A DNA stretch of 64,000 nt from Rikenellaceae bacterium (GTDB taxonomy: Bacteria; Bacteroidota; Bacteroidia; Bacteroidales; Rikenellaceae): assembly GCA_015059845.1 (NCBI GenBank), contig SUZR01000005.1:62001-126000 (forward strand). The letters run 5' to 3'. This document shows, one piece after another, positions 15,228 to 23,860 of this stretch; the first letter of the stretch is position 1, and each line of letters starts with the position of its first letter. The notes under the pieces were generated by a model, which did no database searches, was not told where the DNA came from, and saw nothing but the letters and a program-made list of their open reading frames with translations. Both the position numbers and the translations under genes were made by a program.

Positions 15228-16037
15228 ATGCATAAGATTGCAATACAAGGATACGAGGGGTGTTTTCACCACATTGCCGCAAATCTCCATTTCGGCCGCG
15301 ATATAGAGATTCTGCCCTGCGACACATTCCGTGCCGTAGCAGCGGCAGTAAAGCGAGGTGATGCACATATGGGACTGATGGCCATTGAGAACTCAATTGC
15401 TGGCTCTATCATCCCCAATTACAGCATCCTGCAGGATGAGAATCTGCAAGTGGCGGGCGAGGTATATCTGCCCATCAAGCAGAATCTTATGGTGCTGCCC
15501 GACGTGGAGTTGGAGGATATTCGCGAGGTGGAGTCTCACTCAATGGCACTGTTACAGTGTGTAGATTACCTCGACGAGCATAACTGGAAACTTGTCGAGA
15601 GTGACGATACCGCTCTAAGTGCCAGACGCATAGCCGAGAATGGTCTGCGTCACACGGCAGCCATCGCCAGCGAGCTTGCAGCCGATATGTTCGGACTGAA
15701 GATTATCGCCCCCGAGATTAACACCATCAAGAGCAACTACACACGTTTTATGGTGCTGAAGCGTTACGACCACAACATCGACGAGAATGCCAACAAGGCC
15801 TCGCTCTACTTCAAGACCGACCATCAGGAGGGCTCACTGCTCCGCGCATTGAGTTGCCTGGATGGTATAAACCTCTCGAAGTTGCAGTCATACCCCATTC
15901 CCAGCGAGCCGTGGCACTATCTATTCCACATCGACTTGGAGTTTAAGTGTTTGGATGATTATATCCGCAATCTGAATCGCCTGCAAGAGGTGACCAAAGA
16001 GATTCACGTATATGGTGTATATCGTAGCGGTAAATAA
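15228..16037 (+). CDS. pheA: Prephenate dehydratase
   Basis: A 269-residue protein that makes phenylpyruvate from prephenate. The catalytic part starts at IAIQGYEGCFHHIAA and includes GLMAIENSIAGSI and KSNYTRFMVL, the conserved TRF motif. Residues about 190-269 form an ACT domain (KASLYFKTDHQEGSLLRALSC, with the ESRP-like region replaced by SKLQSYPI), the usual Phe-feedback site. No chorismate mutase domain is fused here; that activity lies in the last gene of the operon. It is the first gene after the Phe/Tyr attenuator and is followed after 44 bp by an aminotransferase. Confidence 0.93.
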   Translation: MHKIAIQGYEGCFHHIAANLHFGRDIEILPCDTFRAVAAAVKRGDAHMGLMAIENSIAGSIIPNYSILQDENLQVAGEVYLPIKQNLMVLPDVELEDIREVESHSMALLQCVDYLDEHNWKLVESDDTALSARRIAENGLRHTAAIASELAADMFGLKIIAPEINTIKSNYTRFMVLKRYDHNIDENANKASLYFKTDHQEGSLLRALSCLDGINLSKLQSYPIPSEPWHYLFHIDLEFKCLDDYIRNLNRLQEVTKEIHVYGVYRSGK

Positions 16038-16081
16038 CTGAAAATATAAGAATTGATATAATAACTAAAACTTAAGAAACT

Positions 16082-17260
16082 ATGGCAAAGGTAGAGATTG
16101 CTCCCTCGCACCGTATGGATTGCATTAAGGAGTATTATTTTTCAAAGAAGAATCGTGAGATTGCAGAGCTTCGCAAGGCTGGCCGCGACATTATCTCACT
16201 CGGTATCGGTAGCCCCGATATGCCCCCTGCACAGGCCGTAATCGACCGCTTGGCAAAGGAGGCACAGCGCCCCGATGTACACGCATATCAGCCCTACAAC
16301 GGTAGCGAGCTGCTGCGTAAGGCTTATGCCGACTGGTACGAGAAGTGGTACAACGTTAAACTCGACCCCAAGAGCGAGGTATTGCCCTTGTTAGGCTCTA
16401 AGGAGGGTATTATGCATATCTGTATGGCGTTCCTCGACGCTGGCGACAAGGTGCTCGTGCCCAACCCTGGCTACCCCACTTACCGTGCAGCCGTTACGTT
16501 GGCTGGAGGTGAGGTTATGGAGTATCGTCTGAACGCTGCCAATGGCTTCTACCCCGACTTCGAGGAGATTGAGAAGCAGGATTTGAGTGGCGTGAAGTTG
16601 ATGTTTGTCAACTACCCCAATATGCCTACGGGTACTCACCCCACGGTCGAGTTGTTCGAGAAGCTGGTTGCCTTCGCCGGCAAACACAACATCCTTCTGG
16701 TTCACGACAACCCATACAGCTTCGTGCGTAACAATCTCCAGCTCTCAATCCTTGCAATCGAGGGCGCAAAGGATGTAGCTATCGAGATGAACTCAACAAG
16801 TAAGGGTCACTCTATGGCTGGCTGGCGTGTAGGTGTTGTGGCAGGTCGTGCCGACATCATCAGCGACATCCTGCGCTTCAAGTCAAATATGGACTCTGGT
16901 ATGTTCTATCCCGTGCAGGCTGCTGCTGCCGAGGCGTTGGCTCTGGGCAACGAGTGGTTTGACGAGTTGAACGCCACATACTACGAGCGCGAGGCTCACG
17001 GCTACGCTCTGCTGGACGCTCTGGGCTGTAACTACGTGAAGGGCCAGGCTGGATTGTTCGTATGGGCCGCTATGCCTGAGGATTTCGAGGGCGACTGCTT
17101 CGCATTCTCGGATAAGGTTTTGGACGAGTGCGACGTATTTGTAACGCCGGGCGGCATCTTCGGTTCGGAGGGTACGAAGTATATCCGTATTTCACTCTGT
17201 ATGCCTGCAGCTCGTTTGGCTGAGGCTGCCGAGCGCGTAAAGGCACGTTTTAACAAGTAA
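16082..17260 (+). CDS. Class I/II PLP aminotransferase, probably aromatic
   Basis: A 392-residue fold-type I aminotransferase. Visible motifs are ISLGIGSPDMPPA, VNYPNMPTGTHP (substrate/PLP region, with NYPNMPTG in place of NPNNPTG), and the Schiff-base Lys in STSKGHSMAGWRVG. It lies between prephenate dehydratase and prephenate dehydrogenase, with 3 bp to the latter. It therefore probably transaminates phenylpyruvate and 4-hydroxyphenylpyruvate to Phe and Tyr. Its closest named relatives may be annotated as LL-diaminopimelate or aspartate aminotransferases; the operon argues for the aromatic role, which is an inference. Confidence 0.85.
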   Translation: MAKVEIAPSHRMDCIKEYYFSKKNREIAELRKAGRDIISLGIGSPDMPPAQAVIDRLAKEAQRPDVHAYQPYNGSELLRKAYADWYEKWYNVKLDPKSEVLPLLGSKEGIMHICMAFLDAGDKVLVPNPGYPTYRAAVTLAGGEVMEYRLNAANGFYPDFEEIEKQDLSGVKLMFVNYPNMPTGTHPTVELFEKLVAFAGKHNILLVHDNPYSFVRNNLQLSILAIEGAKDVAIEMNSTSKGHSMAGWRVGVVAGRADIISDILRFKSNMDSGMFYPVQAAAAEALALGNEWFDELNATYYEREAHGYALLDALGCNYVKGQAGLFVWAAMPEDFEGDCFAFSDKVLDECDVFVTPGGIFGSEGTKYIRISLCMPAARLAEAAERVKARFNK

Positions 17261-17263
17261 GAT

Positions 17264-18106
17264 ATGAAGGCTACCGTCATAGGATTGGGTCTTATCGGAG
17301 GCTCCTTCGCGCTGAGTCTTAAGGATAATGCGCTTTGCGAGCGAGTTACGGGCATTGAGCACTCCACAAAGAGTGCTCAGCGTGCCCTTGAACTCGGTCT
17401 GGTCGATGCTATTGTGACGCTCGACGAGGCTCTTTCGGAGAGTGACCTTATCGTGCTGGCGACACCCGTTGATACCCTGCCCGTATTGGCGACAAAGATT
17501 CTTAACCGCCTGCGTCCCAATCAGATTCTGATGGATATGGGCTCTACGAAACAGGAGCTGTGCGAGGTTACGATGATGCACCCCAACCGAGGTCGTCTGG
17601 TGGCCACGCACCCTATGTGGGGTACGGAGAACAGCGGTCCCGATGCTGCCGAGCACGGCGCCTTCAAGGGGCGTACGGTGGTAATCTGCGAGAGCCACCT
17701 CTCGGACAGCGACGCCGTGGAGCAGGTTGAGAAGATTTATCGCACGCTCGGTATGCCCATAAAGTATATGTCGGCCGAGGAGCAGGATATGCACTGCGCC
17801 TACGTGTCGCACATCTCGCACATCACTTCGTTTGCGCTGGCATTGACCGTGTTGGAGAAGGAGCGTGAGGAGGAGCATATCTTTGACTTGGCGGGTGGAG
17901 GTTTCGAGAGTACGGTGCGTCTGGCAAAGAGCCTACCACAAACGTGGGCTCCAATCTTCTTGGAGAACAAATACAACGTGCTGGATGTTCTGCGCGAGCA
18001 TATCCACCAGCTTCAAATCCTGCGACGTATGCTTGAGCGCGACGACCGCGAGGGATTAATCGAGGCTATGCAGAAGGCCAATAAGATTAGAGATATTTTA
18101 AAATAA
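17264..18106 (+). CDS. tyrA: Prephenate dehydrogenase
   Basis: A 280-residue NAD(P)-dependent enzyme that converts prephenate to 4-hydroxyphenylpyruvate for tyrosine synthesis. The Rossmann motif GLGLIGGSFA lies at residues 6-15. LATPVDTLP, then ATHPMWGTENSG carries the conserved His of the HPMxG motif, and YVSHISHITSFAL is the typical TyrA helical region. There is no ACT or chorismate mutase domain. It starts 3 bp after the aminotransferase. A 71-bp gap without a clear terminator separates it from the DAHP synthase gene, so the operon very likely continues. Confidence 0.93.
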   Translation: MKATVIGLGLIGGSFALSLKDNALCERVTGIEHSTKSAQRALELGLVDAIVTLDEALSESDLIVLATPVDTLPVLATKILNRLRPNQILMDMGSTKQELCEVTMMHPNRGRLVATHPMWGTENSGPDAAEHGAFKGRTVVICESHLSDSDAVEQVEKIYRTLGMPIKYMSAEEQDMHCAYVSHISHITSFALALTVLEKEREEEHIFDLAGGGFESTVRLAKSLPQTWAPIFLENKYNVLDVLREHIHQLQILRRMLERDDREGLIEAMQKANKIRDILK

Positions 18107-18177
18107 GATATGCTGGTCTTGCTATCGAGCTAACGGCACGTAATTAAGACTAAGCACAACGAAAACTGTTAGGAAAG

Positions 18178-19248
18178 ATGGGAAAATTTGTTCTTGGGGC
18201 TAAGCGTCCCTTAATCATAGCCGGCCCGTGCAGTGCTGAGACTCGCGAGCAGACTATCGAAACAGCTATGCAACTTGCCCGCTCGGGTAAGGTTGATGTG
18301 ATTCGTGCCGGAGTATGGAAGCCGCGTACAAATCCGGGAACATTTGAGGGCATTGGCGAGCCCGCCTTGGAGTGGCTCTGCGAGGTAAAGGAGGCTACGG
18401 GGCTGCCCATAGCTGTCGAGGTGGCAAACCGCGCACACGTGCAGTTTGCGCTCAAGTATGGCATTGATATTCTGTGGATTGGTGCCCGCACAACGGTGTC
18501 GCCCTTTGCCGTACAGGAGATTGCCGAGGCGCTGCACGATAATAAGGATGTAACCGTATTGGTTAAAAACCCGATGACACCCGATATCGGTCTGTGGGCC
18601 GGAGCGGTGAATCGCCTTATAAATGAGGGTGTTCCGCAGGAGAACATTGGTCTTATCCACCGAGGATTCGCATATTTTGGCGATAGCAAGTATCGCAACC
18701 CGCCGATGTGGCATATGATTTTCGAGATGCGCAGCCGCTTCCCTGAGATGATGATGATTTGCGACCCGTCGCACATCTGCGGTTGCCGTCCCTTGTTGCA
18801 GGGCATTGCGCAGCAGGCTGCCGACCTCTGCTTCGATGGTATGATGATTGAGAGCCACATCACGCCCGACAAGGCGTGGAGCGATGCATCACAGCAGGTT
18901 ACGCCGCAGGATTGCATCACGATGCTGGACAATATTATGTGGCGTGCGAAGTCGGCCGATGACCCTGAGTTCAACGACGAGCTCAATATCTGCCGCCGCC
19001 AGATTGACCAGATTGACGCGGAGATTTTCGACCTCCTGAACCGCCGTATGCACACCAGCGACAAGATTGGCGAGATTAAGAAGGCCAACAACGTGGCAAT
19101 ACTGCAGAGCAACCGCTGGGAGGATATTTGCCGTCGGATGCTAACCATCACGCGCCGTATGGGTCTCAGCGAGGATTTCGTTCGCACCGTGCTGGAGGCA
19201 ATCCACGTGGAGAGCATCAACCGCCAGAATGAGATTATGAATAAGTAA
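18178..19248 (+). CDS. Bifunctional DAHP synthase / chorismate mutase
   Basis: A 356-residue fusion. Residues 1 to about 265 are a KDO8P-type DAHP synthase barrel: PLIIAGPCSAETREQ, RAGVWKPRTNPGTFEG, LWIGARTTVSPF and MMICDPSHICG are characteristic. The C-terminal about 85 residues are an AroQ-type chorismate mutase (LNICRRQIDQIDAEIFDLLNRR, then DKIGEIKK). The enzyme thus makes the first shikimate-pathway intermediate and also the prephenate used by the dehydratase and dehydrogenase upstream. The fusion is known in Bacteroidetes, where the mutase end can act as the feedback sensor. A terminator follows at 19268. Confidence 0.93.
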   Translation: MGKFVLGAKRPLIIAGPCSAETREQTIETAMQLARSGKVDVIRAGVWKPRTNPGTFEGIGEPALEWLCEVKEATGLPIAVEVANRAHVQFALKYGIDILWIGARTTVSPFAVQEIAEALHDNKDVTVLVKNPMTPDIGLWAGAVNRLINEGVPQENIGLIHRGFAYFGDSKYRNPPMWHMIFEMRSRFPEMMMICDPSHICGCRPLLQGIAQQAADLCFDGMMIESHITPDKAWSDASQQVTPQDCITMLDNIMWRAKSADDPEFNDELNICRRQIDQIDAEIFDLLNRRMHTSDKIGEIKKANNVAILQSNRWEDICRRMLTITRRMGLSEDFVRTVLEAIHVESINRQNEIMNK

Positions 19249-19267
19249 TCAATCATTTTAAGAATCA

Positions 19268-19295
19268 GGGCCACCCATATAGGATGGCCTTTTTG
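19268..19295 (+). terminator. Terminator of the aromatic operon
   Basis: GGGCCACC and GGATGGCC form a stem with one mismatch, followed by TTTTTGTTT. Confidence 0.8.
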
Positions 19296-19337
19296 TTTAT
19301 TTCGCCCAATAATTGTAGCTATTGACGAAAAAAGAGT

Positions 19338-19345
19338 TAAATTTG
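19338..19345 (+). promoter_or_regulatory. -7 box of the hydrolase-murF-ddl operon
   Basis: TAAATTTG matches TAnnTTTG 13 bp before the start codon, with TTGACG at 19322-19327. The implied 5' leader is only about 8 nt. Confidence 0.5.
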
Positions 19346-19358
19346 TAGTTTAGAAACT

Positions 19359-20135
19359 ATGGATAAATTTTTTACATACGACGGCTGCCGTATCCACTAC
19401 GAGGATTGTGGCGAGGGACACCCCATACTGCTCTTGCACGGCTGGGGCTGTAACACCACGACATTCAATGCGATACGCCCATTCCTTGAGGCTCGCTTCC
19501 GCGTGCTGACCTTCGATTTTGCAGGCTTCGGCCAGAGCGAGGAGCCACGCGAGGTGTGGGGCGTGGAGGAGTACACCCGTTCGGTGGAGGCTATAGCGCA
19601 ACACGAGGGTGTGGAGAGCCCAATCCTGATAGGTCACTCGTTTGGCGGTCGCGTGTCGATAGTTTACGCGTCGCGTAACAAGGTGCAGAAGGTGATGTTG
19701 GTCGATGCGGCGGGAGTGAAGCCCAAGCGCTCGCTCAACTACTACCGCAAGGTTTACACCTTCAAGCTGATAAAGAAGCTGTTGCCGCTCCTGGTGGGCA
19801 AGATGCGAGCAGCTGAGATTATCGAACGTCGTCGCGCCAAGGCAGGCTCGTCGGATTACTCGCAGGCCACGCCTATGATGCGTGCCATATTGTCGAAGGT
19901 GGTAAATGAGGATTTATGCCACCTGATGCCGAAGATTGCCGCCCCTACACTGCTCTTTTGGGGCGAGAATGATACGGCAACACCCCTCGCGGATGCAAAA
20001 CGAATGGAGAAGCTGATTCCCGATGCGGGATTGGTGACGGTGACGGGTGCGGGGCACTTTGCTTTTTTGGAGAATACGCCTCTGTTCCTGCGCGTGGCGG
20101 AGAGTTTTTTGAGTAAGGAGATTAACAATAGATAA
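19359..20135 (+). CDS. Alpha/beta hydrolase
   Basis: A 258-residue alpha/beta hydrolase. The oxyanion loop is LLLHGWGCNT, the nucleophile elbow GHSFGG has Ser at about residue 91, the acid is in FWGENDTATP, and the His is in GAGHFAFLE. There is no signal peptide, so it is cytoplasmic. It is encoded 3 bp before a membrane-anchored MurF-like ligase and then a Ddl-like ligase. The context suggests a role with D-Ala-D-Ala-type dipeptides or a modified cell-wall peptide, but the substrate is unknown. Confidence 0.85.
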   Translation: MDKFFTYDGCRIHYEDCGEGHPILLLHGWGCNTTTFNAIRPFLEARFRVLTFDFAGFGQSEEPREVWGVEEYTRSVEAIAQHEGVESPILIGHSFGGRVSIVYASRNKVQKVMLVDAAGVKPKRSLNYYRKVYTFKLIKKLLPLLVGKMRAAEIIERRRAKAGSSDYSQATPMMRAILSKVVNEDLCHLMPKIAAPTLLFWGENDTATPLADAKRMEKLIPDAGLVTVTGAGHFAFLENTPLFLRVAESFLSKEINNR

Positions 20136-20138
20136 CAG

Positions 20139-21686
20139 ATGTTGGACAACATTATATTTCTGGTGGGATATATCGCGCTGTGGGCGGCTGTGGTGCGCTA
20201 CGACGTGCATATGTTCCAGCACAACTCATACCGCGTGGAGCGTTATGCCCGTTGGTTTCGCGGGGGGCATAAGTTCGCACGTGCGGCAGCGATTGCCGTA
20301 TTAGCAATAATTGGAGCCATTAAAAATCCCGTATTTTTAGGATTCTCGGTGGTTTTTATGCTATTGATGGCGTGGCGCGAGTTCCGCACCGTGTATAAGA
20401 AACCGATTGTATATACGATGCGCGTGAAGCGTCTGCTGCTGACGGCGGCACTGCTGACGGCGGCGGTGATTGCTGTGGCTGTGGTCTATATCCCCGAGTA
20501 TGCTCCCGTGGTGGCGCTTGCGTTGCTCATTATGCCTGTAGTTATGCTCACGGCAAACTTTGTGAATAAGCCTCTGGAGGCGGCTATCGCGCGCTGGTAC
20601 TACAACGATGCGAAGCGCATCCTGCGCTCAATGCCCGACCTGAAGATTATCGGTGTTACGGGCAGCTTCGGCAAGACCTCGACAAAGCACTACCTATACC
20701 GCATACTTTCGGAGCGATATAATGTGTTGATGACTCCGGGTAATTTCAACACCACGCTGGGTGTGATTCGCACCGTACGCGAGCATCTGAAGCCACATCA
20801 TCAGGTATTTATCGTCGAGATGGGTGCGAAGCAGGTGGGTGACATCAAGGAGATTTGCGACCTCGTACACCCCACAATCGGAGTGGTTACGGCCGTAGGT
20901 GAGATGCACCTCGAGACATTCGGCTCGCTGGAGAATGTTTTGCGCACAAAGTTCGAGCTTATTGATGCGCTGCCTGCCGATGGAGTGGGTGTGATAAATA
21001 TGGATTCGGAGCCTATTGCGGCAGCAAAGCTCAACTACCCCTGCCCCGTCATAGGCTATGGCGTTGCGGCTAATGCAGACTACCGCGCCGAGCAGATTAA
21101 CTATACGCCCACGCAGACCTCGTTCGCAATAAAGACAAAGGATGGCCTTCGTGAGGGTTACACCACACACCTCGCAGGTCGCGGAAATATTCTCAACCTC
21201 CTGGCTGCCGTTGCCGTTGCCGATGCCCTGCACGTTCCTGAGGCACAGCAGAAGCGTGCTATGCGCCAGATTGAGCAGATAGAACACCGTCTGAGCATAA
21301 AGCGCACGGCGGGAGGCATAACCATCATTGACGATGCATACAACTCCAATCCCGCAGGTGCCCGTATGGCACTTGAGGTGCTGCGCGACTTCAACACAGA
21401 AGGTAGAAAGATAGTTGTAACACCCGGATTTGTGGAGATGGGCGAGAGCCAATATCGTAATAACAAAGGACTTGGAGTAGATATAGCCTCGGCGGCCGAC
21501 ATCGCCATCGTTGTAAATCGCGTAAACCGTGAGGCCATCGTTGCAGGACTCTCAGAGGCGGGATTTGCCGCTGAGCGCATCATCCAGACCGACTCCTTTG
21601 CCGAGGCTTCGGCATATCTGGCCTCGACGATGCGTGCGGGGGATGTTATTCTCTACGAGAACGACCTGCCCGACTCATTCAAATAG
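20139..21686 (+). CDS. Membrane-anchored MurF-like Mur ligase
   Basis: A 515-residue protein. Residues 1 to about 150 hold about four membrane segments (residues 3-20, 48-80, 105-122, 125-145), absent from housekeeping MurF. A Mur-ligase core follows, with the ATP-binding loop GVTGSFGKTSTKH at about residue 172, NFNTTLG, and IVEMGAKQVGDIKEI. The central and C-terminal domains end with DDAYNSNPAGARMALEVL, a MurF hallmark. MurF adds D-Ala-D-Ala to the UDP-MurNAc-tripeptide. A Ddl-like gene follows after 24 bp. It could be a second, membrane-tethered variant distinct from the dcw-cluster MurF; that is inferred. Confidence 0.88.
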   Translation: MLDNIIFLVGYIALWAAVVRYDVHMFQHNSYRVERYARWFRGGHKFARAAAIAVLAIIGAIKNPVFLGFSVVFMLLMAWREFRTVYKKPIVYTMRVKRLLLTAALLTAAVIAVAVVYIPEYAPVVALALLIMPVVMLTANFVNKPLEAAIARWYYNDAKRILRSMPDLKIIGVTGSFGKTSTKHYLYRILSERYNVLMTPGNFNTTLGVIRTVREHLKPHHQVFIVEMGAKQVGDIKEICDLVHPTIGVVTAVGEMHLETFGSLENVLRTKFELIDALPADGVGVINMDSEPIAAAKLNYPCPVIGYGVAANADYRAEQINYTPTQTSFAIKTKDGLREGYTTHLAGRGNILNLLAAVAVADALHVPEAQQKRAMRQIEQIEHRLSIKRTAGGITIIDDAYNSNPAGARMALEVLRDFNTEGRKIVVTPGFVEMGESQYRNNKGLGVDIASAADIAIVVNRVNREAIVAGLSEAGFAAERIIQTDSFAEASAYLASTMRAGDVILYENDLPDSFK

Positions 21687-21710
21687 TAAACAATTAACTC
21701 AAACAATACG

Positions 21711-22928
21711 ATGAATACCAAAATCAATGTGGGCGTAATCTTCGGAGGTCGCTCGGTGGAGAACGAAATATCTGTACTCACAGCCATTCAGGCTATGGAG
21801 GCAATCGACACTGCAAAGTACGACATCACACCAATATACATCTCAAAGGAGGGCGAGTGGTACACGGGCGCGGCTCTGCGCGAGAGTGCCAACTACAAGA
21901 ACCTCGACAAGCTCTATGCTGCGTGCGAGAAGGTATATCTGCGTCCCATCTATGGCGATAATCACCTCTACAAGGTGCGCAAGCCTCTGTTCGGCAGCGA
22001 TGTGGTTGCGACGTTGGATGTAATCCTGCCCGCCCTGCACGGCACAAACTGCGAGGATGGCTCATTCCAGGGCACAATCGAGATGACGGGCATACCCTAT
22101 GCGGGTTGCAACGTACTCGCCTCAGCCAACGGAATGGATAAAATCACGATGAAGATGATTCTCTCGGCTTGCGGCATACCCGTCATTGACTACACGTGGT
22201 TCTCCGACAAGGAGTGGTTTGACCGCCAGCAGCAGGTCATCGAGCGTGTGGAGGCGAAGCTACCCTACCCGATGATTGTCAAGCCTGCCGACTCTGGCTC
22301 AAGCGTGGGTATCAAGGCTGTACACAACCGCGAGGAGCTGCAGGAGGCTGTCGAGAATGCCATAACCTATTCAAAGCGTATCATCGTAGAGAAGTTGGTC
22401 GAGAAACTCAAGGAGATAAACTGCTCTGTACTTGGCAACTACTACGAGTGCGAGGCGTCGGTTTGCGAGGCACCAATCCGTAGTGGTGAGATTTTGAGCT
22501 ACGAGGATAAGTATCTGGGTGGCGGAGCAAAGGGCGGCGCTAAAGGCGGCGTGAAGGAGTCACGCGGTATGCACTCCACCGTTCGTGAGATTCCCGCCCG
22601 TCTGCCTGAGGAGCAGACCGCATTTATCCGCGCAACGGCCGTTGAGACTTTCAAGGCACTGAACTGCGATGGCGTGTCACGCATCGATTTTATGATTGAC
22701 GAGGCTACGCAGCAAATTTTTGTTAATGAGATAAATACTATTCCTGGCTCTTTATCGTTTTATTTATGGGAGGCCACAGGTATCTCGTTTACCGAGCTCA
22801 CCCAACGATTGATTGACATCGCTTTCCAACGCAAGCGCGATTCGTCATTCAAGACAACAAGCTACAAGGAGAATATATTTAACTACTCAATCTCGGAAGC
22901 CAAAGGCGCAAAGGGCGCAAAACGCTAA
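21711..22928 (+). CDS. D-alanine--D-alanine ligase family protein
   Basis: A 405-residue ATP-grasp ligase. It has IFGGRSVENEISVLTA near the N-terminus, LPALHGTNCEDGSFQG, YPMIVKPADSGSSVGI, and NEINTIPGSLSFYLWE near the C-terminus, all typical of Ddl. Two Gly-Ala-Lys-rich stretches stand out: GGGAKGGAKGGVKE in the loop near residue 265 and KGAKGAKR at the very end. The gene follows the MurF-like ligase, so the two would make and attach a D-Ala-D-X dipeptide. It may be a paralogue of the housekeeping ddl. A terminator follows. Confidence 0.9.
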   Translation: MNTKINVGVIFGGRSVENEISVLTAIQAMEAIDTAKYDITPIYISKEGEWYTGAALRESANYKNLDKLYAACEKVYLRPIYGDNHLYKVRKPLFGSDVVATLDVILPALHGTNCEDGSFQGTIEMTGIPYAGCNVLASANGMDKITMKMILSACGIPVIDYTWFSDKEWFDRQQQVIERVEAKLPYPMIVKPADSGSSVGIKAVHNREELQEAVENAITYSKRIIVEKLVEKLKEINCSVLGNYYECEASVCEAPIRSGEILSYEDKYLGGGAKGGAKGGVKESRGMHSTVREIPARLPEEQTAFIRATAVETFKALNCDGVSRIDFMIDEATQQIFVNEINTIPGSLSFYLWEATGISFTELTQRLIDIAFQRKRDSSFKTTSYKENIFNYSISEAKGAKGAKR

Positions 22929-22947
22929 GCTACAAGAGGCAATAATG

Positions 22948-22982
22948 CGGGCGGGGTTGATACTGATTCCGCCCGTTTTTTA
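22948..22982 (+). terminator. Terminator after ddl-like gene
   Basis: CGGGCGG and CCGCCCG form a stem around an 18-nt interior, followed by TTTTTTAT. Confidence 0.7.
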
Positions 22983-23005
22983 TAAACTACAAAAACCTAA
23001 AAGCT

Positions 23006-23839
23006 ATGAAACGACTGGCAACAATTCTTCTCGGCCTGATGCTCGCATCGTGCAGCGTGGGCTACTACTCGAATAATGGAATGGGCCTCTCTACCGTGGC
23101 CAACATCTCAGTACAGCCCGATTGGGGGCCTGCGGGATATGACTGTGCTAACTTCTACTATTTCCCCGAGCATAACTTCTACTACGATGTTAACCGAGCC
23201 TTGTTCTACTACTACCACAACAAGCGTTGGCTGTCGGCTAAGCATCTGCCATACGGCTTGGGTTATCCGCGCGACCTTTATAGACTCTACAAGGTTGTGC
23301 TGAATAATATCAGCAAACCGTGGAAATACAACCGCCGACACATTATGGAGTATAAGCACTACGGCAAGATTCACAACCAGCCCGTATTGCATCCTCACAA
23401 GGCTCCGCAGTATAACGGCAACCGCCCCAACCGTCCTCCCCAGAACGGCTATGGACCTTCATACAACAACAATAACCGCCCGCCGCAGATGAAGCCGCAA
23501 CAGGGCAACGGCAGCCGCTATGAGAACAACTACGGAAGTGACCGTAACACGATACGCAACTCACGTAATAACAACACCTCGCGTAACAACGTCACACCGC
23601 AGCGTGGCAACGGTGCAAATAATAACGGTAAATTTCAGCAGCCCAAGCCGCAGCCAAAACCTCAGGGACAGGGCGCACGCCCGACGGTAAAGAGTAGCAA
23701 CAAGAGCCAAAGCTCACCATCGGTAAAGGGCTCACGCTCAAATAGCTCGTCAAGCAGCAAGAGCAAGAGCAACACTCGCTCGAACTCATCATCAAGCTCT
23801 TCGAGCAATGGCCGCTCTACGGGTTCACGTGGAAGATAA
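23006..23839 (+). CDS. Lipoprotein with long Asn/Pro/Gln/Ser-rich basic tail
   Basis: A 277-residue protein that I do not recognise. The N-terminus is a lipoprotein signal with lipobox LASC (Cys16). Residues 17-115 are rich in Tyr, Phe and Trp (for example FYYDVNRALFYYYHNKRW). From about 125 to the end it is low-complexity: Asn/Pro/Gln first, then Ser/Lys/Arg (SSSSSKSKSNTRS), strongly basic and probably disordered. Such tails can bind peptidoglycan, DNA or polysaccharide, but no function can be assigned. It lies 21 bp before a beta-barrel gene. Confidence 0.75.
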   Translation: MKRLATILLGLMLASCSVGYYSNNGMGLSTVANISVQPDWGPAGYDCANFYYFPEHNFYYDVNRALFYYYHNKRWLSAKHLPYGLGYPRDLYRLYKVVLNNISKPWKYNRRHIMEYKHYGKIHNQPVLHPHKAPQYNGNRPNRPPQNGYGPSYNNNNRPPQMKPQQGNGSRYENNYGSDRNTIRNSRNNNTSRNNVTPQRGNGANNNGKFQQPKPQPKPQGQGARPTVKSSNKSQSSPSVKGSRSNSSSSSKSKSNTRSNSSSSSSSNGRSTGSRGR

Positions 23840-23860
23840 CAACAACTAAAAACAGATAAG

